Below, one piece after another: positions 43,690 to 54,308 of a DNA stretch of 64,000 bases. Position numbers and translations under genes: made by a program. The stretch is from Strobilurus pachycystidiatus (lineage: Eukaryota > Basidiomycota > Agaricomycetes > Agaricales > Physalacriaceae). A model generated the notes under the pieces. It was given only the letters and a program-made list of their open reading frames with translations. It did no database searches and was not told where the DNA came from. The DNA lies in assembly GCA_019915135.1 (NCBI GenBank), contig JAHLMK010000014.1:992001-1056000 (forward strand), given 5' to 3'. The number at the start of each line of letters is the position of its first letter. Position 1 is the stretch's first letter.

Positions 43690-46600
43690 ACGAATATCAA
43701 GGAGAGTTGGCATTGGTGATTGAAAAGGGTCTGAATGGTGAAATCAAGATTAAGCAAACGTATGTTCCAAATGGTGGGCAGGACACGTTTGACCCAGAAG
43801 CAATAACTAGTCTGTACCTTCGAAAATCCTCGGATAGAGTGAATCAACTAGTAAAACCAATTCGAAATCAGTATCGATTTATAAAACAAGGAGTGGAACC
43901 GTTCATGGTAACACCACCTAGTAAATCGAATTCGATTTTCCCTACTAAAGAAGTATTTGGTTTTAAGAAGTTGTTCGATATTCGAAAAGAGAAATTCGAC
44001 TTGGATTTGCCAGAAATCAAAGCCATGTCTACCATGGACATGTTTTATGGCGTACCTAATGGACTAGAAGAAGTGTTCAGTAATTTCAAGGTATCAATGC
44101 CTATAGATTATGTTGGACAAGCAAGAAAGGAATTCCTTTCGAATATCAAGGAAGAAAGAAGTAGTCGGGGAGTATTTGCTACGAAGAAATATAAACCCGT
44201 ACACTTGAAGACCAAGGCTCACTTAGGAACCTTACCAGAAGAATTTCGGATTCAACGACATATTGTAGGAGATCCCTTAAAAGATATGCCTCAGTTATCG
44301 GAAAATCCGCCCGAATTTGTACCAACTGGACGCTATACAGCGGAACGTAGGGAACAGATTCAAGATGACCATACTGGAGATTTCCTATGGCCGGAAGAAC
44401 GGAAACTGTTGGACCATTTTATGTGTCTACAGAATGAAGGATTTGCTTGGGATGAAACAGAAAAGGGGAAATTCAGAGAGGATTTCTTCCCGCCTGTTGA
44501 TATGCCAGTAATACCTCATACTCCTTGGGTGTTAAAGAACATACCTATACCGCCAGGAATCTATGAAGAAGTATGCAAGATCATAAAACACAAAATCGAT
44601 TCGGGAGTATACGAGCCTTCGAACTCGTCGTATAGAAGTCGATGGTTTTGTGTTGTCAAGAAAGATGGAAAGAAACTGAGATTAGTCCATAGTCTGGAAC
44701 CGTTGAACGCGGTTACCATTGCTCACTCAGGTCTACCTCCAGCCACTGAAGAATTAGCAGAGGCTTTTGCGGGTTTGTCTTGCGGAGGGACATTAGATTT
44801 GTATGTAGGATACGATGAAAGAATGTTGGCCACTAGCAGTCGCGATATGACTACATTTTCTACACCGTATGGAGCATTAAGACTAAGAACCTTGCCTATG
44901 GGATGGACCAATTCGGTTCCGATTTTCCATGACGATGTAACTTACATCTTAAGAGACGAGATACCAGCTTTTACACGACCTTATATTGACGATGTGCCAG
45001 TAAAAGGACCAAGTAGCAGGTATCAACAAGCAGATGGTACTTACGAAACCCTCAAATCGAACCCGAAAATCCGCCGGTTCATTTGGGAACACTTTTGTAA
45101 CATGAATCGTATTGTCCAGCGTATGAAATATGCTGGAGGTACTTTTTCAGGTTTGAAAGCGGTTATCTGTGCTGAAGAAATCACTGTAGTTGGACATGTA
45201 TGTACATACTATGGAAGAAAACCAGCGGAAGAAAGAGTAAAGGTCATTTCAGACTGGCCCGCTTGTCAATCGCTTACTGAAGTACGATCGTTCTTAGGAA
45301 CGGCTGGAATCTTTAGGGCGTTTGTTAAGGATTACTCTAAGAAAGCTCGACCGTTGACTTATTTGACTAAGAAGATCATACCCTTTAAGTGGGGAGATGA
45401 AGAACAAGCAAGTATGGACGAGTTAAAAAGAGCAATAGAGACTTGCCCCATGTTAAAACCTTTAAGATATGACTGGGATACTCCAATCATTCTATCTGTG
45501 GATACTTCATATCAAGCAGTAGGGTTTTATCTGTCGCAATTCGATCCCGAAGAACCTAAGAAGCAGTACTTTGCGAAATTCATGTCGATTACCTTGAATG
45601 AGCGAGAAGCTAGATATTCGCAAGCGAAAAGAGAATTGTTTGGCTTGTATCGGGCTTTGATGCACTGCAAATATTACTTGCTAGGATGTCGAAAGCTGAA
45701 AATCGAAGTGGATGCCAAATACATTAAAGGAATGTTGTCGAACGTTGACTCATTGGCGAATGCTAATTTACAACGTTGGGCAGAAGAAATTTTGATGTAT
45801 CACTTTACCTTAGTACATGTGCCAGGTAAAGTACATGGTCCAGACGGTTTAAGCAGAAGACCCAGTTCAGAACTAGATATACAAGTTCCTAGACCAGATA
45901 TTGATGAAGAAGAAGATGTTCTTCATATGTTTGAGTACGAAGAACCTGAAGACATAGAACTGAAAGATAAACCGGAACCGTTCGATTCATTCAAAGATTT
46001 GATTGATAATCGAAAAGGTTTTGCTCAGACAATTGTAAATTCGAGCTCGGTTTTCTGGCCTGGCAAGTATAAAGAACAAAGAGACTTAGCTCTTAGCGGA
46101 GCAGTTTCGATTGAAGAACTAGAAGGATGGCTAGCAATGGATGAATTCCCAGCGTTACCTCGCAGTAAACGAGAAACTAACTGGGAGCTTCTTTTGCCTT
46201 ATATGCAAGATTATATACTTGATCCTGAGAAGGAATTTGTGTCGCTAACGGAATCAGAAGTAACCCAATTACAAGAGTGGAGCAAAGATTTCTTTATCCG
46301 ACATGAAAAGCTATATAAGAAAGATAAGGATGGAGCACATAAGAGAGTAATACAAAAATCGAGTCGATTTGCTATTGTAAAACGACTGCATGACTCGAAT
46401 GGACATAAAGGCCAATACTCAGTGCTTCAGCTAGTCAAGAAGAGATTTTGGTGGCCTGGATTGGACACTGATATCAAATGGTATACGAAGACTTGCATAC
46501 TATGCCAGAAGAGACAAAAGACCCTTATAAGGACCGAACCTGTGATTACTTCAACACCTGGTATATTTGAGCGAGCCTATATTGACACGTTTCGAATGCC

Positions 46601-47570
46601 AAAATCGGGTTCGAGTTCCTCAAAGGTTGATAAATACAAAGACTATAACGCAGTAACCGTAGCAAGGTGTGGACTCACTGGATGGCCAGAAGCTCGAGCG
46701 TTGAAGGTAGAAAACTCAGAAACGCTAGGTGAATGGATATTCGAAGACATACTATGCAGATGGGGTTGTCTTAAGGAAATCGTAACCGATAATGGTCCAG
46801 CGATCCTAAAAGCTATACGTTATATTGAAGACAAGTATGGTATAAAGGGTATTGCAATCACGCCGTACAACAAGACGGCTAACGGAAAAGTAGAAAGAGG
46901 ACATTGGGATATCAGACAGTCACTATTCAAAGTTTGCAAAGGCAATCCTGAACAATGGCCGCAATTCCTCCATGAAATTCTTTGGGCTGAAAGAATCACA
47001 GTCAAAAGATCCATAGGAACGTCCCCCTTTTACGCTGTAACAGGTTGCGATCCCATTCTACCATTAGATTTGGAAGAAGTAACTTGGTTAGTGGATACAC
47101 CAGATAAAATCGTATCGACATCCGATTTACTAGCTTATCGAGCAAAACAGCTCATCAAGCACAAGGAAGATGTAAAAGAAATGAAGAAGCGAGTTACCCT
47201 CAACAAGAAGAAAGCAGCTTCGAAATTCATGGATGATTTTGTCAATAGCATTCCTCGTTATCAATTCGATACTGGAGATTTGGTATTGGTAAGAAACACT
47301 AGAATTGAGAAGGAAATGAACGCAAAGTTCAAAGAAAGGTTCATGGGACCATATGCTGTAGTGGCAAGAACTACTGCAAATAATTACATCTTGTGCGAAC
47401 TAGATGGCACTGTATTGAAAGACAAAATCGCTCAATTTAGGGTCATACCGTTCTACTCAAGAAAAGAACCTATTTTCTTGGGGTATAAATTCTTTGAAGC
47501 ACTTAAGAGAATCAAGGAAGGCGCTAAGAAAATAGTAGATGACTTGTCAAAGATGGGTAGAAAAGATTAA
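43656..47570 (+). CDS. pol: Pol of giant element (RT, RNase H, integrase)
   Basis: Open from 43656; 1,294 codons counted from 43686. Reverse transcriptase includes SSYRSRWFCVVKKDGKKLRL and the catalytic RPYIDDVPV (~residue 433). RNase H begins LSVDTSYQAVG (~604) and includes GPDGLSRR. Integrase has a zinc finger (H-x-H then CILC, ~900-945), core residues D (AYIDTFR ~966), D (TDNGP ~1035) and E (VERGHW ~1069), then a GPY-type module (FMGPYAVV). No chromodomain. The first ATG is some 70 codons in, consistent with frameshift expression. Frame and catalytic residues look intact. Confidence 0.92.
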   Translation, partial: TRGFSPKLEDLNEYQGELALVIEKGLNGEIKIKQTYVPNGGQDTFDPEAITSLYLRKSSDRVNQLVKPIRNQYRFIKQGVEPFMVTPPSKSNSIFPTKEVFGFKKLFDIRKEKFDLDLPEIKAMSTMDMFYGVPNGLEEVFSNFKVSMPIDYVGQARKEFLSNIKEERSSRGVFATKKYKPVHLKTKAHLGTLPEEFRIQRHIVGDPLKDMPQLSENPPEFVPTGRYTAERREQIQDDHTGDFLWPEERKLLDHFMCLQNEGFAWDETEKGKFREDFFPPVDMPVIPHTPWVLKNIPIPPGIYEEVCKIIKHKIDSGVYEPSNSSYRSRWFCVVKKDGKKLRLVHSLEPLNAVTIAHSGLPPATEELAEAFAGLSCGGTLDLYVGYDERMLATSSRDMTTFSTPYGALRLRTLPMGWTNSVPIFHDDVTYILRDEIPAFTRPYIDDVPVKGPSSRYQQADGTYETLKSNPKIRRFIWEHFCNMNRIVQRMKYAGGTFSGLKAVICAEEITVVGHVCTYYGRKPAEERVKVISDWPACQSLTEVRSFLGTAGIFRAFVKDYSKKARPLTYLTKKIIPFKWGDEEQASMDELKRAIETCPMLKPLRYDWDTPIILSVDTSYQAVGFYLSQFDPEEPKKQYFAKFMSITLNEREARYSQAKRELFGLYRALMHCKYYLLGCRKLKIEVDAKYIKGMLSNVDSLANANLQRWAEEILMYHFTLVHVPGKVHGPDGLSRRPSSELDIQVPRPDIDEEEDVLHMFEYEEPEDIELKDKPEPFDSFKDLIDNRKGFAQTIVNSSSVFWPGKYKEQRDLALSGAVSIEELEGWLAMDEFPALPRSKRETNWELLLPYMQDYILDPEKEFVSLTESEVTQLQEWSKDFFIRHEKLYKKDKDGAHKRVIQKSSRFAIVKRLHDSNGHKGQYSVLQLVKKRFWWPGLDTDIKWYTKTCILCQKRQKTLIRTEPVITSTPGIFERAYIDTFRMPKSGSSSSKVDKYKDYNAVTVARCGLTGWPEARALKVENSETLGEWIFEDILCRWGCLKEIVTDNGPAILKAIRYIEDKYGIKGIAITPYNKTANGKVERGHWDIRQSLFKVCKGNPEQWPQFLHEILWAERITVKRSIGTSPFYAVTGCDPILPLDLEEVTWLVDTPDKIVSTSDLLAYRAKQLIKHKEDVKEMKKRVTLNKKKAASKFMDDFVNSIPRYQFDTGDLVLVRNTRIEKEMNAKFKERFMGPYAVVARTTANNYILCELDGTVLKDKIAQFRVIPFYSRKEPIFLGYKFFEALKRIKEGAKKIVDDLSKMGRKD
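43662..43710 (+). promoter_or_regulatory. -1 frameshift signal, protease-pol
   Basis: Heptamer GGGTTTT at 43662-43668, read as GGT TTT in the protease frame, 18 nt before its stop. Pol (-1) is open from 43656 and has no ATG near its start. CCAAACTC (43672-43679) can pair with GAGTTGG (43704-43710) with one bulge. Confidence 0.75.
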
Positions 47571-47738
47571 GAAAGCAATTCGAATTCAATATTGCTAAGA
47601 AGTCAAGAGTAGTGTAATCGGTCAGTGCTTGAGAAATTCGAGCTCGAATATGAAAATCAATTCGAGATCGAATAACTCTACAAACAGTGGTACCGTATGC
47701 TACTAAGATAAAAAGACGACTTTAAGTCGGGGGCCCAA

Positions 47739-47818
47739 TGGTCATATTGGGAATCGAACCCAAGTCCCCCCTAGAATTCTAAGAGAATAGGGGGATGCGA
47801 CCATTACACCATATGACC
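47739..47818 (-). tRNA. tRNA-like unit 1 (Glu-like)
   Basis: Minus strand, 80 nt. Acceptor arms GGTCATA / TATGACC pair fully, then A. D-arm TGGTGTAATGG and T-arm GGTTCGATTCC fit Pol III A- and B-boxes. The anticodon arm is lengthened (CCCCCTA with TAGGGGG, 14-nt loop), as if about 7-9 nt were inserted; a CTC or TCT anticodon is possible. A T5 terminator lies 25-29 nt downstream (47710-47714). Confidence 0.55.
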
Positions 47819-47905
47819 TTAAAGTACAAGAAGGATTGGTGAATCCCCTGAGCCAAAATTCCATCGAAAAAGAAAAAGATCAGATGCCGAAGCCGCAAAC
47901 TAAAG

Positions 47906-47995
47906 TGGCGTCACTTGGATTTGAACCAAGATCCCTCCTGGCAACACTGAAGCCCGGAATACTCGAGGAGGATGTTACCATTACACCATGATGCC
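47906..47995 (-). tRNA. tRNA-like unit 2 (Gly-like)
   Basis: Minus strand, 90 nt. Acceptor GGCATCA / TGACGCC has one mismatch; D-arm TGGTGTAATGGTAACAT; T-arm CTTGGTTCAAATCCAAG. TTGCCA before GGAGG looks like a Gly GCC anticodon loop, with about 18 extra nt on its 5' side. T5 runs lie 29-39 nt downstream (47867-47877). Confidence 0.5.
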
Positions 47996-48128
47996 TTAAG
48001 AATTTATGAAATGTCCGAGACCACAATGCTCCAGATATTACATGAAATCATAAGGTCCTGAGGATATTCGAACTCGAATAGGTGGTGCTGAATTTCGATT
48101 AAAAAGGCGAAGACACAGTCAACTTATA

Positions 48129-48201
48129 GGGACATAAGTGGATTCGAACCAACTGAAATCTATCACAATAGATAGATGTGTTACCACTACACAATATGGC
48201 C
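48129..48201 (-). tRNA. tRNA-like unit 3 (Gln-like, degenerate)
   Basis: Minus strand, 73 nt, the canonical length. Acceptor GGCCATA / TATGTCC with one mismatch; D-arm GTGTAGTGGTAACAC; B-box GGTTCGAATCC. The anticodon stem pairs (ATCTATC/GATAGAT) but the loop is not 7 nt, and the T-stem has a mismatch. A T5 run follows at 48101-48105. Confidence 0.45.
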
Positions 48202-48697
48202 GGTGGAAGATCATAAAACCACAGAGTCCCATGGAATTGTGAAGAAAAACAAAAAGTGGTATATGGACGTTTGTGGGTCCCAGATAAGAAAGAAAATCAA
48301 CATAGATTAAATTCATGTTGAATTCGAGAGGTAATCAGACGACCAAATCAAAGTTGATTTGGTGAAAGTTGATTAAAGAGTAAGACTAGATGGTGCGGAC
48401 ACCATCAAAAGAAAATAGAGGGGATATATATGGTGTATTAAACAGGAAAATTACAATAAATTTTTCGGATCTACTAGATCTGATGCGCCAAAAACCCCAA
48501 AATGAATAAATCTGGACCTCAGATCGGCTTAGGAACCGATACTGGTACCAGAGTAAGTAAGAAGCGCGAAGACAAACGTGCGTGGCGGACCTGATTACCA
48601 AATTGGGAAAGATTCAGGAACGTTGGCGCAGGGCGCACAGCAAAGATCAGCGTTTTCCAGAGTAAAAGAAAAATCGGAGTCGAAAATCGACTCATAA

Positions 48698-48748
48698 GAA
48701 GTTGTGCTCGTCGGGTGCTCGGATTTATCGTTCAGAGGGGTATATAGG
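48698..48748 (+). promoter_or_regulatory. Promoter module of cargo gene A
   Basis: GAAGTTGT, then CGTCGGGTGCTCGGA (48698-48723), then TATATAGG at 48741, about 99 nt before the ATG. Nearly the same block precedes cargo gene B. Confidence 0.65.
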
Positions 48749-48839
48749 AAAGGACACCGAACTCGATTTGCTTCCTTTCCGTCCCCATATTTACGATTAC
48801 CCGGGCTAGCTTGGGCCACTTCGAACTCGAGTTTCATCA

Positions 48840-51040
48840 ATGCCTCAACCTATTGCATCCACGTCGACCTATGATTCGCAGCGAACTATCCCTACACAGT
48901 CAAGTGGGCAAGGTAGAGCTGAAAGAATAAAGGATCTGGGCAAACGAATGGGAAGATTGAGCGTTGAAGAAGTAAGTCAAATCGAGAAGATACGAATAAG
49001 ACTTGACTCGATTTTAGTCGCAACCAGCTGGTCAGCACAAAGAGTCGAGAAAAGGAAAAGAAAAGGCTCGAGTAAGAAATTCGAGCATGACTTTTCATTA
49101 GGCTAATCACTGTGACAATAGACAGTTGACGCAGCGATGGAACCAGAGACAAGGGACAGTTCGCATGAAAACGAGGTAGGTAGAAAATCGAAGTTCGATT
49201 TTCTACTTAGTTAACATTTCGAACTAAGACCCCGCTTATGGCTCTAATGCCAATCGAAAAGTTCTGGACCAACCCAAAGAACAATGGAGAGCTTCATGCC
49301 TATGCGTTCTCGAGCCAAGTCGACTATCGGTGGAAACTCAACCTAAGTCTACTAGAACGACAGGAATTCATACGAGGCAACATGGACAAGATCAAGGAAA
49401 TCCTTATTCGAAAAGGTATCGATAACCGCGATCTACATGTGGCTAAGTCTTGGTGTTACCTGGTAACGGCAGTGATAGTCGACCCAGTGTTCCAGAAAGC
49501 AGACCCGAATAGCCGTTGGTGGCGCCTAGCCGGTCTAGATTCGTTGATGGCCAAAGCTGTCAATGGTGCCTTGGAGAAAGGGAAGGGTTCCAATCGACCT
49601 ATCCCCGCCGTCGAAACACCGCCAACAAAGTTCCTGTACTTCGGCAATACAAATCTTCCCAGCAAGTACCGCATTCGACCTTCACATGACGTGTGTGGGG
49701 ACATTGTGCTTGGAAAGCGGCGGATTTACGAAGTAGCCATGGAGCACTTCAACCAGCAGATCCCCCCGCATAACCACTTCGACGTATTCTTTTGGACATC
49801 GCTACAGCAGGCGGTAACATTCGAGAAAATCGAAATCGAAAATTCGTTTTACTACGTGCTGGACAAGGCGATATCCGAAGGTCTGAAGAAGATGTTCAAC
49901 AGAGAACCGACAACCTCGGGACTTAGAGAGTTCTTCGACTTTGACGCAAGACAGGATCTTAACATAGAACCTTTCACACGTCGACCCGAAGACCAGGATT
50001 GGCACCTGGTAATTGAATCAATCTCGTACCGGAGAGAAATGTATAAAGTCCCGAAGATGCGAAAAAGAGAAGAACCTGCGCCCGTGCCCAAAACCTTGCA
50101 AAAGGACCAGGCGAAGGCAATGGTAGAAGCTCCAACAAGGAAGATGAAAGAGGTAAGAAAATCGAATTCGAAGTTCTATTCGAGCTAGATTTAATTGGTC
50201 GATTTAGAAGACCACAAAGAAAGCCAACGCTAGAAAGAGCGAGTTGGAAAAGACCAAGAAGAGAGTAAGTAGAAATTCGATTTCGAATTTCTATAAACTA
50301 ACTTACACTCGAAGAAATATAACGAACTGTCGTTCATTACTGAACCCAGAACGTTAGAAGAAGAGGAAGAAGACCGTGGGCCGCCACCACCAAAGAAGGT
50401 CAAGCAACAGTACAAGAGCAAATCGAGCTCGAAAACTGTTCCGCCCGCGCGTCCTCCAACCCCTCCACCAGTAGCCTCATCATCCAGAGTCCAACTCCCT
50501 GCGAAGCTCGACTTGGGACCAGTATTGGGTATGGAGACTGACGACGACTCTCATCGAACTCAGGATCCACCTAAGCAGAAGAGTCCAAAGAAGTCGAAGG
50601 TGAACGAACCCAAGGCCACGAAAATCGACAGTACTGGGGCAGTGTACACTAACAAGGAGGTTCAAGAACGAATTGACACCCTCAATTCGTGCTCGAATTG
50701 CTTGAAGGGTCACAGGGAATGTACTTGGGTTGCGGTTAACGAGCAACTTTGGGAACCCCAGGCGGCCAAAGTCAAGATTCGAATTTCTTGCGACACTTGC
50801 CATGACCGTCGAGTAATGTGCCAACCACCCGATGTCGATGGTGGTTTCTTCTATCACCAAGCCAAGAAGATACCCGCCTTCGAAAAGATGAAGGATACGT
50901 TGGAAAGCAAGGGTACCGAGCTGAGGGATGCTGAAAGACGCATCAAGGATTTGGAAGAAGAGCTGCAGAAGGAGAAAGAGGCCAAGAAGAAGTTAGAAAA
51001 GAAGTTGGCTAAGGATAAGAAGAAGAGAGCAAGAGAGTAA
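48840..51040 (+). CDS. Cargo gene A: protein with Zn2Cys6-like pair and coiled-coil tail
   Basis: Sense strand, five exons: 48840-49071, 49126-49175, 49229-50152, 50208-50264 and 50315-51040; introns 50-55 nt; phases 1,0,0,0; 662 aa. The central globular region (about residues 95-330, PIEKFWTNPKNNGELHAYAF onward) is not recognised. Next comes a Lys/Pro-rich linker (RGPPPPKKVKQQYK), then CSNCLKGHREC, a 22-residue gap and CDTCHDRRVMC, two CX2CX6C motifs like fungal Zn2Cys6 halves. A charged helical C-terminus (LEEELQKEKEAKKKLEKK) follows. The Cys pair plus basic coiled-coil tail is shared with cargo gene B. A nuclear, nucleic-acid-binding role is plausible but inferred. Confidence 0.8.
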
Positions 51041-52078
51041 ATCGAATTCGATTTGACATTACCAGTCGGATTACTTTGACTTACTATTGGGACTTGAACT
51101 TTTTCTTACCCCTAGTTGAAATTCATATACGATTTTCTTGAACTAGACAGACTTAGGGTGCAGTAAGCCTCGAATAAGCCAAAAACAAAACGTTCTCGGT
51201 TTGCTTAGCACTATAAGAAAGAAGGGTTCGAATAGCTATGAAAAGATAGAAAATCGAAGAAATTTCGAAAAACGAGTACAAACGAAGTCAAAAATCAAGA
51301 AATACTGTAACGCTTTATTGTGTGGTCGGTTTGACTTGAGCTTAGTTGGAAAGTTGTTCGAAATCAAAAATAAGCCCCTCAGTTTTTTCGCACGAAGCCT
51401 GGGGAGCGCCGTACGCAGAGATATTAAAGAAGTGACCTTAAAAGGCCCATAGAAGGTTTCCTGCCAAGATACGGACTGTTTCGAAGCTCACAACACTCCT
51501 TCGTGGAGCCAATCGGTCAATTTGGGGCCAAACGGAGTATTTTGCCTTTTCTGGCGCGGAAAATGATCCAATCGACGATCGGACTTCAGATTTGGAATCC
51601 TGGCATCGATATCTACCAGAATCACTTTTCAAAGTGAAAAACGGTCTATTCCTTACTGTCGGTCTAATGGGGTAAAGAAAGTTTAAAATCGATGGGGGCC
51701 AATTCGAGTTTGATTTGACCTGGGTACATTTGGACAAGTAAGAAACATAAGGGTCATAGAAAAGAAAAGCTTCAGAGCCTAGTAAAGCACTAAGGAATTG
51801 GCAAAATACGCTGTAAGATTAGAGAATTGAAGAAAATCATACTCGATTTTCTTAGCTATCACCAGAGAAAGTTACCAAGAAAAAGAAGAAATATTCAAGC
51901 TCGAATATCAAGATAATCAGCCTAGAAATAAAGGGGCAAAATCAAGTGCTTAAGAAGGGTCAGGAAGCGCTGGAGATGAGATCTATGACCTAAATAGGCA
52001 AGAATCTAGATCGTTCGAAGGCGCTGATCCATAAACGTGTGCAACTGCGCATGTCGGACTTAGAAATTCGAGTCAGAA
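51041..52078. other. Spacer between cargo genes A and B
   Basis: No gene supported on either strand. AT-rich with scattered TTCGA/TCGAA words. Confidence 0.5.
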
Positions 52079-52130
52079 GAAGTTGTCACCGTCGGGTACT
52101 CGGAAAGCGATAATCGGTGTCGTATAAAAG
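52079..52130 (+). promoter_or_regulatory. Promoter module of cargo gene B
   Basis: GAAGTTGT, then CGTCGGGTACTCGGA (52079-52104) and TATAAAAG at 52123-52130; the ATG is 118 nt further on. A run of C (about 52150-52161) lies in the leader. Confidence 0.7.
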
Positions 52131-52247
52131 CTGGGTCTTCGAGTCTGAAAAACTCTTTCCCCCCCCCCCCCACGACGCTTACCACTCGCACTACGACCCT
52201 CGATTTCGATTTCCACCTTTTTCGACCTCGAATTTCTTCCCACCACC

Positions 52248-53706
52248 ATGCCCATGAAAGACATCGTAGCCGCTATGGACCAGACTCAAAACAAGGGACA
52301 GCTTAGGGTTGGCGGAGTCAACATCACGAAGGGCCATAACTTCTTGTTCTTGGGCCGGAAACATGTGGACCCCCTCATTTATGTCCCCGTCTTCTCCACA
52401 CAAGCCACTGCAGCTCAGTTGTGGTACTTCCCGGATTCGTTGCGCAAGCTAGCGCCCAAACACCATTTCTACGAATTCGCGGCTCGATATGCTAGCACCA
52501 TCAATCCGCTCGACTTCCAACTGGAATTCGAGATCGAAAAGGTCGATGCCCTGCTTTTCGAAGCCTACGTGCTATGGTTCGTTTGGACGCTTGCACAAGG
52601 AGAACCGGAGCGGGAAGATGAAATCGACATTGAGTGGATGGTTCAAGAATACGAGGTTTTGCTGAGCTCGGTAAAGATTCAAGTATAGACAAGATTCGGA
52701 CTGAAGCTAATAAAACCTTCTAGCCGCAACTTGTCTTGAAACAGATGCGAGAAATCGCAGAAGAAAAAGAGTGGTCTCTGGAACGGCCTACAGTGTTCAA
52801 TGAAGAGGTAAGTAAAGAAATTCGAACGCGAATTCCTTACTTAACAAAGATAAGATTTTCTTTGACGATGAAGAAGACGAGTCCGCCTCAGAAACGGACA
52901 GTGAAGATCAAGAATCGGAGTTGACAACCAGAAACTCGACCCCGAAATCCTCCACACCCCTTTCCACGCCCAAGCCTAGACCTCGACCCACTCCGTTGAA
53001 GTCTGCCGAAGCGAAGGCAAGGATGGAGAAAGAAAAAGGGAAGCCAGCTAGAGCTGAGACACCGGTAAGAAAATCGACTTTGAATATCTTCAATTTGAAT
53101 GAGATTTTCTTATGCCCTGTCCAGCGCACCCCCATAGCTTCTACTTCCAAGCAAGCGTTGGAACCCGAACCAGGAAATTCGCCTTCGAATTCCCTGCCAA
53201 CGCCCAAGGCCCTTTCTCATTCCCCTCAGCCAGCGCCTAAACAAATTCGAAAGCGAAAACGTGCCGCGACCCCAGTAGAGGAGGAAGAGGAAGCGCCAGA
53301 GCCCAAGAAACCGAAGACCAATTCGAAGCCGAAATCCTCCACTAGCCGCCCGTCCAAAGCGGACAAGCACGGCAAAGTGTTGGACAACAAGGCGATGCAG
53401 AAGAAGATCAACGTGGATCGCAAGTGTCTCACCTGCGAGCAGCGAGGGCAAGAGTGCACTTGGGAGTATATGCTGAATCAGCGGGACCACCCAGACACCG
53501 TCAAGACGAAGACTTGTGTATCTTGCGACCGTTGCCGGGTCAAAAGGTACACTTGTTCACCGCCCAAGCGCCGCTACGATTACTTCAAGCACAAATCCAA
53601 GAAGGATGTCGAATTGGACAAGGCGGCTGAAGAGTTGACGAAGGCAAAGGAAGAGATCGACAAGCTGAAGAAGAAGTTGAAGAAGGCGAAGAAAGCGAAG
53701 GAGTGA
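52248..53706 (+). CDS. Cargo gene B: protein with Zn2Cys6-like pair and Lys-rich tail
   Basis: Sense strand, four exons: 52248-52670, 52724-52807, 52855-53064 and 53125-53706; introns 47-60 nt, all phase 0; 432 aa. The N-terminal ~140 residues are a globular unknown (FLFLGRKHVDPLIYVPVF, LFEAYVLWFVWTLA). An acidic segment (DDEEDESASETDSED), a Pro/Ser/Thr-rich linker and a basic KRKRAA patch follow, then CLTCEQRGQEC, about 20 residues, CDRCRVKRYTC and a Lys-rich coiled coil to the end. The last ~110 residues match the design of gene A's C-terminus (CTW after the first motif, PP after the second), so A and B are probably paralogues at least in this part. Confidence 0.82.
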
Positions 53707-53938
53707 TTCGAGCTCGATTTTCTAAAATAGACAATCGGACTAGTTTTACTTACTGGACTTTAACTTTTTCTTTTACAAACACGCATTTCTTGTAGACTTT
53801 AAAAATTTTACTTGACGCTTCTAACGCTTTGAAGAACGAAAAAGATTAAGATGCAAATAAGAAATTCAAGATCGAATTGTAGAAACTTGATGTTAATAAA
53901 AGACATGTTGAATTTCAACGATTCGGTACGAACAATTC

Positions 53939-53953
53939 AAAGTTAAAGGGAGA
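53939..53953 (+). other. Second copy of the polypurine tract
   Basis: AAAGTTAAAGGGAGA, identical to the 15 nt directly before the 3' LTR (61763-61777). It could be a central priming site or mark an older element end. Confidence 0.6.
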
Positions 53954-54308
53954 CATATAAGAAATGTAACTACTCCCTCCAATGTGGCTCTATACAAAAG
54001 TGTCGAAACAAAGGACTGTTACCTCTATTATACAGCCTAGTATAAAAAGTATAAAGTTGTTCAGGCAACAAGGAAGCTACAACGTGTTGTAAGAGGCGAA
54101 TGTCCGCAGCAGAGGCAGTTGACCAAGTAATTTCCCAAAAACGTTTAGGTATATTGGGAAAATCCTGGTCGATAAGCCTGTTAAGAAAGAAGTCAGAAAT
54201 TCGAATTCGAGTTTCTAACAAATGCTTACGTGGGATATATAGGGCCTGCAGCATTAAGACCTTGGCGAAGAGTAGAGCATCTGGAAACACCATATGGAAT
54301 CGAAGTAA

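Noticed and set aside
47739..48201. tRNA-like units as copies of the element's own primer tRNA
   Set aside because: Their 3' ends (TATGACCA, GACGCCA, TATGTCC) do not complement the primer site at 40727.
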